From the NCBI GenBank assembly GCA_910585395.1, contig CAJUCK010000002.1:90059-102490 (forward strand): 12,432 bases of DNA, in the 5' to 3' direction. The translations under genes were made by a program, and so were the position numbers. This DNA is from an uncultured Lachnospiraceae bacterium. GTDB lineage: Bacteria; Bacillota; Clostridia; Lachnospirales; Lachnospiraceae. The notes under the pieces are model-generated. The model was not told where the DNA came from. It made no database searches and saw only the letters and a program-made list of their open reading frames with translations. Positions within the stretch are counted from its first letter, which is position 1, and every line of letters begins with the position of its first letter. This document shows, piece by piece, positions 1 through 5,573 of this stretch.

Positions 1-46
1 ATACTGTGAAGAGAAGTATAAAGGCCATAAAAAAATTCGAAGATAA
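1..46 (+). CDS. Possible C-terminal end of an upstream gene (partial)
   Basis: A frame open from base 2 reads YCEEKYKGHKKIRR and stops at TAA 44-46. A basic, hydrophilic tail followed within 20 bases by a strong hairpin is what the end of a real plus-strand gene would look like. Only 14 codons are visible, so no product can be named and the reading could be chance. Confidence 0.35.
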   Translation, partial: YCEEKYKGHKKIRR

Positions 47-52
47 CAGCTG

Positions 53-116
53 CTTCTGTGCGGCAGCCCTGATTTCATTGATGCAATGGAATCAGGGCTG
101 TTGTTTACCACAGAAG
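53..116. terminator. Two-layer inverted repeat, probable bidirectional terminator between convergent genes
   Basis: The inner stem pairs 64-79 with 85-100 (CAGCCCTGATT against AATCAGGGCTG, with one G-T wobble further in and a loop of about 5 bases). An outer stem pairs CTTCTGTG at 53-60 with CACAGAAG at 109-116. The plus-strand side is followed by a short T-rich TTGTTT at 101-106. It lies between a possible plus-strand gene end (46) and the minus-strand gene end (155), so termination from one or both sides is the simplest reading. The T tract is weak. Confidence 0.5.
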
Positions 117-154
117 ACATCTGCTGGCAGCATAACAATTTTACAGTATAATGA

Positions 155-1267
155 TCAATCTGTACTGCCATCAGTCTGAGGAATGAGACTGTAATGAATG
201 CCGTTTAACTCAAGACCTTCCAGTTTTTCTGGATCAACGGTTTCGTTTTTGATATAGTTAATGGTGTCTCTGCTGAAATAATTGGTGGCGATCAGAAGAT
301 CGCAGTTTGGTTCGTTATCTGGTTTTGCAGAGAACTTAAGGGTTCCATAGTCACTGATTTTAATTCTGGAGCCGTCCTTCATGATAAAAGCGATGCTGGT
401 AAGTTCTTCCTTAAACGCTTCATTGATTCTGGTAGAGTCTCCGGTATAAGTATCTTTTTTATGAAAATATACATTTTTGTTATGTCCAAAAATGGCAAAA
501 GACAGTTTTGACACTTTCAGATAGGTTGGTTCATAAAAGTCACTGATCGGTGTGTCGCTTGTTAATTGGTAGATATAAGTATCCAGTCTGGAAGTGAGAG
601 AGAGTATTCCAGCGCCCTGTTTGTGAGGCATAGGATAGAAAAGTTTTAAATTGACGTCTTTTAAGTCAAAATCGCCGTCGAGATCCTGATAAAGGTAGGT
701 AAAACACCGTGTTTTGGAAGTGATAGGGGTTTCCTGCTCTGTCAGGCTTGTACCGCAGCTTCCAAGTTTCTCAGTATCTTTACTGTCATCAAACCGGATG
801 CCGTCGGGATCGTATCTCATGTTACCCACATTGGCAAATCTTATATTCTCAGTATCAAATTTCTGTGTTGAAAGCCAGCGTTCCCCCTCCTTATCTAATG
901 CTTCATAGCGAATATTAAAGTACAGACAGGAACCGTCAGACAGTATTTCTGGAATCTGCATTTTAATATGTTCATCCTGGTCTTCATGGATATCATAGGA
1001 AATATATTGTGATATATCTGCCTGCTCATAGAAATATGTCTGCAGAAATTTTGCCATACCGCCGGCTACGCCTGTCTGAGGCAGTAAGAATGCCAGTACA
1101 AGTATCGCGGCAGCGATTCCGCAGGTAATTCCAGCCAGATGTGTCTGAAAATGTTTTTTTCTGTGTTCAGAAGATTTCTTTTCAATGTTCTGCCATATCA
1201 TATCCTGAGTTTTTTGGTCAGGCAATAATTTTTTCTGCATGTTCTGATAGTCTTTTTTCATAATCAT
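155..1267 (-). CDS. DUF4179-like membrane protein, probable anti-sigma factor
   Basis: A protein of about 370 residues with a short charged N-terminus (about 44 residues, presumably cytoplasmic), one hydrophobic segment at about 44-64 (LAGITCGIAAAILVLAF) and a long extracytoplasmic part of about 300 residues. This layout is that of DUF4179 proteins, which are commonly encoded directly behind ECF sigma factors in Firmicutes and are thought to hold the sigma factor at the membrane. The gene starts at the stop codon of the sigma gene: ATG at 1267-1265 overlaps that TGA by one base, with AAAGG four bases upstream. GTG at 1270 and ATG at 1261 are alternative starts. The tight coupling suggests fixed stoichiometry with the sigma factor. 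The family name is from layout and context, not from a search, and the signal it senses is unknown. Confidence 0.7.
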   Translation of the reverse strand: MIMKKDYQNMQKKLLPDQKTQDMIWQNIEKKSSEHRKKHFQTHLAGITCGIAAAILVLAFLLPQTGVAGGMAKFLQTYFYEQADISQYISYDIHEDQDEHIKMQIPEILSDGSCLYFNIRYEALDKEGERWLSTQKFDTENIRFANVGNMRYDPDGIRFDDSKDTEKLGSCGTSLTEQETPITSKTRCFTYLYQDLDGDFDLKDVNLKLFYPMPHKQGAGILSLTSRLDTYIYQLTSDTPISDFYEPTYLKVSKLSFAIFGHNKNVYFHKKDTYTGDSTRINEAFKEELTSIAFIMKDGSRIKISDYGTLKFSAKPDNEPNCDLLIATNYFSRDTINYIKNETVDPEKLEGLELNGIHYSLIPQTDGSTD

Positions 1268-1764
1268 CACACCTTTCTTATGGTTTCTTTCGCAATCTGT
1301 TCTGGAGCAAGTTCCAATCGCAGTATCTGCCGTGCTTTTGCCAGACGGCTTCTAATGGTAGAAGCATTGATGTGAAGCATTGCAGCAATTTCTTTGCTTT
1401 TATATCCTTCAAAATAGCAAAGATATACTGGAAGACGGTATTTTTCGTCCAGGTTCTCTATTATTTGCAGCAATAAATTGTCAGGATCTTCTTTTCCCAT
1501 GTCGTGTATCTTTGCATCATAACTTATCTGTTTTTTTCTCCAGCTTTTTCTGAGTTGTTTCTTGCAGCAGTTGGAGGCAGTTACAATCAGCCATGCTTTT
1601 GTTTTGTCTTCACTTTCATAGGAAAAATATCCCTGTAGCAGTTTTAGAAAGGTCTCCTGAACCATATCACAGGCATCTGCTTCATTTTTCATATAGAGAA
1701 AACAGATACTGTAAATTACAGAAAAATATTTTCGGTATATTTGTTCAGCTTGCAGATTTTGCAT
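1267..1764 (-). CDS. ECF-type RNA polymerase sigma factor (sigma-70 family)
   Basis: 165 residues, the usual ECF length with only regions 2 and 4. Region 2 covers about residues 5-75 and holds the core-binding, -10 melting signature DACDMVQETFLKLL (30-43). A short linker follows, then region 4 at about 100-150 with the helix-turn-helix GYKSKEIAAMLHINASTIRS (120-139) that reads the -35 element. The start ATG has AGAGGTG about seven bases upstream (minus strand). It overlaps the probable anti-sigma gene and should direct core polymerase to a small regulon, probably including its own promoter. A cre-like palindrome lies 27 bases upstream of the start, so carbon control is possible. I saw no clear SigA-type promoter between the upstream hairpin and the start. 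The target regulon cannot be told from this window. Confidence 0.92.
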   Translation of the reverse strand: MQNLQAEQIYRKYFSVIYSICFLYMKNEADACDMVQETFLKLLQGYFSYESEDKTKAWLIVTASNCCKKQLRKSWRKKQISYDAKIHDMGKEDPDNLLLQIIENLDEKYRLPVYLCYFEGYKSKEIAAMLHINASTIRSRLAKARQILRLELAPEQIAKETIRKV

Positions 1765-1790
1765 CTGTCACACCTCTTTTTGCTTTTCAT

Positions 1791-1804
1791 TGTAAACGTT
1801 TACA
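1791..1804. promoter_or_regulatory. Perfect 14-bp palindrome matching the CcpA cre consensus
   Basis: TGTAAACGTTTACA is its own reverse complement and fits the cre consensus TGWAANCGNTNWCA at every fixed position. It lies 27 bases upstream of the sigma-factor start and directly behind the hairpin at 1810-1832. A bound CcpA or another LacI-family regulator here would overlap the only place a close promoter could fit, or act as a roadblock. Identity of the regulator is inferred. Confidence 0.65.
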
Positions 1805-1809
1805 TAAAT

Positions 1810-1832
1810 AAAACCCCCAGGAAGGGGGTTTT
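1810..1832 (-). terminator. Rho-independent terminator of the zinc-ribbon gene
   Basis: A perfect stem AAAACCCCC / GGGGGTTTT (1810-1818 with 1824-1832) with a five-base loop. Read on the minus strand it is followed by TTTTATTTA, and it begins 22 bases beyond the zinc-ribbon gene stop. It is symmetrical, so it could also stop plus-strand transcription. Any transcript reaching the sigma gene from upstream must pass it. Confidence 0.8.
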
Positions 1833-1853
1833 GTCCATGGAAAATATAAAATT

Positions 1854-2249
1854 TTAACTTTTTTTGATAAATTCTGTTCTGCATTTGGGACAGGTGATGC
1901 AGATTTTTCCTTTTCCTCTGGGAACACGTACTTTCTGCTGACAAGAAGGGCATTTATAAAAATGATAAATTTTTCTCTGTTTGAAATGTTCTTTCTTCCT
2001 GTTCCATTTAACGGCGAGACGATAACGCCAGTTGATAAATTTCTGGTTTTCCTGGTATCTTTGTTCAATATGACGTGACATTATGCGGTAGTACTCATAT
2101 CCCATGCATCCGAGAGCAAGAATATAGAAAATATCAAGCCTGGTAAACAGAGAAATCAACAGCAGCACAACGGAAATTCCCATCAACAGCTGTCCAAGCT
2201 GGTCAGCGCCATATCTTCCTGCCAAGAAACGCTGTATTTTCTGTTTCAT
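1854..2249 (-). CDS. Small membrane protein with C-terminal zinc ribbon, function unknown
   Basis: 131 residues. Two hydrophobic helices at about 19-37 (GQLLMGISVVLLLISLF) and 39-55 form a hairpin in the membrane, followed by a strongly basic stretch (about 60-98) and a zinc ribbon with the pairs C100-P-S-C103 and C120-P-K-C123. The basic part and ribbon should face the cytoplasm and could bind nucleic acid or a protein partner. The start has AGGAG about seven bases upstream, and a near-consensus promoter lies 28 bases before it. A terminator follows, so it is probably monocistronic. I recognise the domain layout but no named family, and no function should be assigned. Confidence 0.8.
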   Translation of the reverse strand: MKQKIQRFLAGRYGADQLGQLLMGISVVLLLISLFTRLDIFYILALGCMGYEYYRIMSRHIEQRYQENQKFINWRYRLAVKWNRKKEHFKQRKIYHFYKCPSCQQKVRVPRGKGKICITCPKCRTEFIKKS

Positions 2250-2276
2250 ATTTTAATCTCCTGTATGTTTTTCTTT

Positions 2277-2305
2277 ATAGTAGCGCAGAAAAAACAGGAA
2301 GTCAA
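2277..2305 (-). promoter_or_regulatory. SigA-type promoter of the zinc-ribbon gene
   Basis: On the minus strand TTGACT (2305-2300) and TACTAT (2282-2277) are separated by exactly 17 bases, 28 bases upstream of the start codon. Both hexamers differ from consensus by only one or two bases. Confidence 0.75.
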
Positions 2306-2421
2306 CGAAGTTATTTTCTTTTAAGAATTGTTTATGGTTTGATAATAAATTTATGTCATATGAAACTTTAACGGAGAAATTTATCTGGCATACTGATTAG
2401 GAAAATACTAATTTTTATATC

Positions 2422-2803
2422 AAATAAGCAGGGCGGTAAGCCGGGTTATGTCGTGGATAATCATCTATCTAGCCTGACTGTTGCCAGTCAGATCATGCGA
2501 CCAACCTGAAGCTGGCGGGCCGCGTCAACGCTTCTGTTCGGTCTTGCTTCGAATGGGGTTTACATGTGCCCTGCCTGTTGCCAGGCAGGCGGTAGTCTCT
2601 TAAGCTGCCCTTCCACCCTTACTATATTGTAACCAAATTTTCAAAGAAAATTTGGTTACAAAAATAGCGGTATATTTCTGTTGCACTGTCCTTAGAGTTG
2701 CCTCCACCGGCCGTTAACCGGCATCCTGCCCTGTGAAGCCCGGACTTTCCTCACCTGCGGTCTTTCGACACTTGCAGCCGCGATTATCTGCCCTGCTTAT
2801 TTT
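2422..2803 (-). ncRNA. rnpB: RNase P RNA, type A
   Basis: The catalytic RNA that removes the 5' leader from pre-tRNA. Read on the minus strand it opens and closes with a 13-bp P1 helix (2790-2802 pairs with 2422-2434). The universal 5' core GAGGAAAGTCCGGGCT and the 3' core ATAACCCGGCTTACC form P4. Between them come GGAGGCAACTC, AAGGGTGGAAGGGC and GTAAACCCC, all standard landmarks. Two helices end in GCAA tetraloops: 2571-2588 (P14) and 2474-2491 (P18), the GNRA pair that docks on P8 in type A molecules. A 14-bp A/T-rich hairpin at 2629-2659 is in the position of P12. Length of about 380 bases is normal. Ends are placed at P1 and may be a few bases off. No canonical terminator is obvious downstream. 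Confidence 0.96.
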
Positions 2804-2808
2804 TGTAT

Positions 2809-2837
2809 ATCTTAGCATAAAATGATTTGATATACAA
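2809..2837 (-). promoter_or_regulatory. Promoter of rnpB
   Basis: On the minus strand TTGTAT (2837-2832) and TAAGAT (2814-2809) are 17 bases apart, with an extended -10 TG (TGCTAAGAT). Transcription would begin about seven bases downstream, right at the 5' strand of P1, which agrees with the RNA end. Confidence 0.7.
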
Positions 2838-2869
2838 CTTTTTACAAGAATTTTATACGTAAAATATGG

Positions 2870-2898
2870 TTGCCCTGAAGGATAAATAATGGTAGAAT
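2870..2898 (+). promoter_or_regulatory. Promoter of the lipoprotein gene
   Basis: TTGCCC (2870-2875) and TAGAAT (2893-2898) with a 17-base spacer, 31 bases before the lipoprotein start codon. It diverges from the rnpB promoter; the two -35 elements are about 32 bases apart. Confidence 0.7.
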
Positions 2899-2929
2899 AT
2901 TAATAGTCAGATGGAAAGGAGACAAATTT

Positions 2930-3676
2930 ATGAGAAAAATCATAAAAAAGAGTATCGCATTGGCTGCGGCAGCAGTGCTCCTGACCGGTTGTGGAGAAGC
3001 AGTTACTCCCCTTACAGAAAGTGAAGAAGCCATAGTGATACAATATTCTGCAGGAACACTTGCCAAGCATAACAGTTTCCAGCAGGAGGGCCTGACAGCA
3101 GTTTATCCTGAGGAGGAAGAGCCTGAGCAGGAGGAAGAAGTGAAGGAGCCGAAGGAAGAAGAGCCGAAGGAAGAGAAGCCAAAAGAAGAAAAGAAACAGA
3201 AGACTGAGGATGACAAGAACAAAGACAAACAGAACAGTGATGAGAAGGCTCAGCAGGTAGGAGAATCTACTTTTACAGAGGCTCTTGCGGTGCCTGGAGT
3301 GGAATTCTCTTACAAGGATTATTCAATTGTCAGCAGTTACAGCCAGGGAGATTATTTTTCGCTGGACGCCTCAGCAGGCAATGTATTTATGTTATTGAAT
3401 ATAAACATCACTAATACAGGAAATACAGCAGCAGAATGTAATATGCTGAATAAGAAGCCGCAGTTTACGCTGAATCTGAATGGAGATAAAAGTGTTAAGA
3501 ATGAAATAACGATTCTCGCAAATGATGTTGCTACATATGCGGGCACTCTGGAAGCCGGCCAGACTGAGGCAGGAATTTTGCTTTTTGAGGTTCCCCAAAA
3601 AGTGGTGGAGAATATTTCATCCATGCAGCTGACCCTTGAGATGGATGGAAAAACAACGGAAATAAAGATGAAATAA
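2930..3676 (+). CDS. Secreted lipoprotein with charged linker and DUF4352-like C-terminal domain
   Basis: 248 residues. A basic, hydrophobic signal peptide ends in the lipobox LLTGC, so C21 should be lipidated and the protein held on the outer face of the membrane. Residues about 60-108 form a very acidic and basic, proline-containing linker (Glu, Lys, Pro), including three tandem five-residue units of the form (E/K)PKEE at 73-87. The C-terminal part (about 120-248) is a beta-rich domain with NVFMLLNINITNTGNTAAEC, like the immunoglobulin-like fold of DUF4352/DUF5067 lipoproteins. AAGGAG sits eight bases or so before the ATG. It has its own promoter. It stops about 100 bases before cheV. The linker probably lets the domain reach through the cell wall; the ligand or function is unknown. 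Confidence 0.85.
   Translation: MRKIIKKSIALAAAAVLLTGCGEAVTPLTESEEAIVIQYSAGTLAKHNSFQQEGLTAVYPEEEEPEQEEEVKEPKEEEPKEEKPKEEKKQKTEDDKNKDKQNSDEKAQQVGESTFTEALAVPGVEFSYKDYSIVSSYSQGDYFSLDASAGNVFMLLNINITNTGNTAAECNMLNKKPQFTLNLNGDKSVKNEITILANDVATYAGTLEAGQTEAGILLFEVPQKVVENISSMQLTLEMDGKTTEIKMK
3146..3190 (+). repeat. Three tandem 15-bp in-frame repeats in the lipoprotein linker
   Basis: Units at 3146-3160, 3161-3175 and 3176-3190 start GAGCCGAAGGAAGA, GAGCCGAAGGAAGA and AAGCCAAAAGAAGA. They encode EPKEE, EPKEE and KPKEE. The first two differ by one base and the third has drifted more, so the linker may vary in copy number between strains. Confidence 0.8.
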
Positions 3677-3719
3677 ATCTTGAAAAATAAAAAATTTTGT
3701 ATATTTTTCAGAAAGTATA

Positions 3720-3728
3720 TGCTATAAT
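3720..3728 (+). promoter_or_regulatory. Extended -10 promoter of cheV
   Basis: TGCTATAAT is a perfect -10 hexamer with an extended TG. No convincing -35 lies at 17 bases (TATATT); TTGTAT is 20 bases away. It is 51 bases upstream of the cheV start and separates cheV from the lipoprotein gene. Confidence 0.65.
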
Positions 3729-3779
3729 GAAACAAATAGATTGATACGGCAATATACCGGAGAGGAGCGATTGACAATT

Positions 3780-4706
3780 ATGGATACAAAGATTCTTTTG
3801 GAGAATGGAACAAATGAGCTGGAGGTACTGGAATTTACTCTGGCAGGAAATCATTATGGAATTAATGTAGCGAAGATTCGGGAGATTTTAACTTATCAGC
3901 CAGTTACTCCGATTCCGAATGCACATCCCTGTGTGGAAGGTATATTCATGCCGCGTGATACAATGATTTCTGTTATTAATCTACGTGGATGCCTTGGGCT
4001 TCCTGATAATGAGAAGGATGGTCTTTTTATTATAACTAATTTTAATAAATTAAACATTGCTTTTCATGTAGATGAAGTCTGCGGGATTCACAGACTTTCC
4101 TGGGCAGACATTATCACGCCGGATGCGACAATCAATATAGAAGAAAATGGGGTTTCGACTGGAGTAATTAAGTTGGAGGACAGACTTATTGTTATTCTGG
4201 ACTTTGAGAAGATTGTAACAGATATCAGTCCTGAGACAGGATTACAGGTTTCTGATATTGAAGAATTAGAAGAACGCAACAGAAGTGATTCTCCTATTTT
4301 AATTGCGGAGGATTCCCCACTGTTGTCTAAATTGATAACTGACTGTCTAAAGAAGGCCGGTTATACGAAGCTGATTGTGAATAACAATGGGCAGGAAGCA
4401 TGGGATAAACTTTGTGATTTCCGCAAAGCCGGAGATTTGGATGAGAAGGTACATATGGTCATTACAGATATTGAGATGCCATTGATGGATGGACACCGTC
4501 TGACCAAATTAGTGAAGGAAGATGATGAATTAAAACATATTCCAGTTATTATTTTCTCATCTCTTGTAAACGAAGAAATGAGACGTAAAGGCGAGATGTT
4601 AGGTGCAGACGCTCAGTTGACAAAGCCGGAAATCGGCAAGCTGGTAAGTGCTATTGATAAGCTTTTGGATGAGAGAAAAGAAAAGCTGGCACAGAAACAA
4701 CAGTAA
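3780..4706 (+). CDS. cheV: Chemotaxis coupling protein CheV (CheW domain plus response-regulator receiver)
   Basis: 308 residues. The CheW-like domain (about 12-150) couples chemoreceptors to the kinase CheA, and the receiver domain (about 171-300) tunes this coupling when phosphorylated, a route to adaptation. Receiver residues are all present: acidic pair E177/D178 (LIAEDSP), phospho-acceptor D230 in VITDIEMPLMDG, the hydroxyl residue S260 in VIIFSS and K282 in LTKPE. Start: ATG 3780 with GGAGAGGAG about 12 bases upstream. TTG 3771 in the same frame lies too near the ribosome site, so ATG is preferred. It has its own promoter and a terminator behind it, and no other che gene is in the window, so it is an unlinked chemotaxis gene. 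Its presence suggests a motile organism or one with retained chemotaxis-type signalling. Confidence 0.95.
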   Translation: MDTKILLENGTNELEVLEFTLAGNHYGINVAKIREILTYQPVTPIPNAHPCVEGIFMPRDTMISVINLRGCLGLPDNEKDGLFIITNFNKLNIAFHVDEVCGIHRLSWADIITPDATINIEENGVSTGVIKLEDRLIVILDFEKIVTDISPETGLQVSDIEELEERNRSDSPILIAEDSPLLSKLITDCLKKAGYTKLIVNNNGQEAWDKLCDFRKAGDLDEKVHMVITDIEMPLMDGHRLTKLVKEDDELKHIPVIIFSSLVNEEMRRKGEMLGADAQLTKPEIGKLVSAIDKLLDERKEKLAQKQQ

Positions 4707-4733
4707 TAGAGCGCTGGATAAGAGGGAATGTAA

Positions 4734-4772
4734 CCTGCTCCCCTGAGTACTGACAGATATTCAGAGGGCAGG
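4734..4772 (+). other. Imperfect hairpin directly before the cheV terminator
   Basis: CCTGC at 4734-4738 pairs with GCAGG at 4768-4772, C4740-C4741 with G4766-G4767, and CTGA at 4743-4746 with TCAG at 4761-4764, leaving a 14-base loop. It stands just before the terminator hairpin, so the two would form a tandem RNA structure. It could be part of the cheV 3' end or of a leader for the purine genes. Confidence 0.45.
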
Positions 4773-4773
4773 C

Positions 4774-4805
4774 AGAGGAATCCTGTATGACAGGATTCCT
4801 TTTTC
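4774..4805 (+). terminator. Rho-independent terminator between cheV and the purine genes
   Basis: A perfect 10-bp stem AGGAATCCTG / CAGGATTCCT (4776-4785 with 4791-4800), loop TATGA, then TTTT with C after it. It is a textbook terminator 70 bases after the cheV stop and only 38 bases before the next start codon. Confidence 0.9.
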
Positions 4806-4842
4806 ATAAGAAACTTTTGATGGAAACAAAGGAGGACATGGA

Positions 4843-5556
4843 GTGAAGAGCTTATCATTGGAAACAGAATTAAAGGGAAATGCATATCCTGGCAGAGGGA
4901 TAGTTATTGGGAAATCCAGAGATGGAAAATGTGCGGTAGCTGCTTATTTTATCATGGGAAGAAGTGAAAATAGCAGAAACCGTATTTTTGTGGAAGAGGG
5001 CGAGGGAATTCGCACTCAGGCATTTGACGCATCCAAATTAAGAGATCCCAGTTTGATTATCTATGCACCAGTACGTGTACTGGGCAATAAAACCATTGTC
5101 ACCAATGGAGATCAGACAGATACGATCTATGAGCTGATGGATAAACAGCAGACCTTTGAACAGGCGTTGCGGACTCGTGAGTTTGAGCCGGATGCTCCCA
5201 ATTATACTCCGCGTATTTCTGGTATTATGCATCTGGAAAAAGGAAACTACAGTTATGCTATGTCTATTTTAAAGAGTAATAATGGTAATCCAAAGGCATG
5301 CAACCGTTATACTTTTGCCTATGAGAGTCCAGTCAATGGTGAGGGACATTTTATTCATACGTATCAGGGAGACGGCGATCCACTCCCAAGCTTTGAAGGA
5401 GAACCTAAGCTGATAGAGATTGATGGCGATATAGATACATTTACCAACAGCGTATGGAACAGCCTGAATGAAGACAACAAGGTATCTTTATTTGTCAGGT
5501 ACATTGAGATTTCCAGCGGCAGATTTGAGACACGGATTGTAAATAAAAATCAATAG
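4843..5556 (+). CDS. purO: IMP cyclohydrolase, PurO family
   Basis: 237 residues, the size of the stand-alone PurO-type IMP cyclohydrolase first known from archaea. It closes FAICAR to IMP, the last step of de novo purine synthesis, in the cytoplasm. Family-like stretches are YPGRGIVIGKSRDGK near the N-terminus (15-29) and YFIMGRSENSRNRIF (35-49), the N-terminal-nucleophile-like fold core. Start: GTG 4843 with GGAGG seven bases upstream. The nearby ATG at 4838 runs into a stop after two codons, so GTG is right. The AICAR formyltransferase gene follows after 17 bases, so the two enzymes make substrate and product for each other and replace fused PurH. No promoter is visible after the upstream terminator. 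Function is from recall of the family sequence; the pairing strongly supports it. Confidence 0.9.
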   Translation: MKSLSLETELKGNAYPGRGIVIGKSRDGKCAVAAYFIMGRSENSRNRIFVEEGEGIRTQAFDASKLRDPSLIIYAPVRVLGNKTIVTNGDQTDTIYELMDKQQTFEQALRTREFEPDAPNYTPRISGIMHLEKGNYSYAMSILKSNNGNPKACNRYTFAYESPVNGEGHFIHTYQGDGDPLPSFEGEPKLIEIDGDIDTFTNSVWNSLNEDNKVSLFVRYIEISSGRFETRIVNKNQ

Positions 5557-5573
5557 AACAGATGGAGGAAGTT

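Noticed and set aside
714..908. Plus-strand open frame of 64 codons inside the anti-sigma gene
   Set aside because: Antisense to a much longer frame with a good start and context; composition is that of a shadow frame.
1787..2068. Minus-strand open frame of 93 codons overlapping the zinc-ribbon gene
   Set aside because: Shares the DNA of the zinc-ribbon gene in another frame, has no ribosome site and would read through the terminator and cre-like site.
2353..2400. Tiny plus-strand frame of 15 codons between the zinc-ribbon promoter and rnpB
   Set aside because: No ribosome site or promoter, and such a short frame is expected by chance in A/T-rich spacer.
2842..3066. Minus-strand open frame of 74 codons upstream of rnpB
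   Set aside because: It covers the lipoprotein promoter and the start of that gene antisense; no ribosome site.
3352..3777. Minus-strand open frame of 141 codons across the lipoprotein end and cheV promoter
   Set aside because: Antisense to a supported gene and hydrophobic only because it mirrors A/T-rich spacer; no start signals.
4707..4842. A known riboswitch (purine or ZTP/pfl type) before the purine genes
   Set aside because: I looked for the conserved loops of both classes and did not find them; only generic hairpins are supported.
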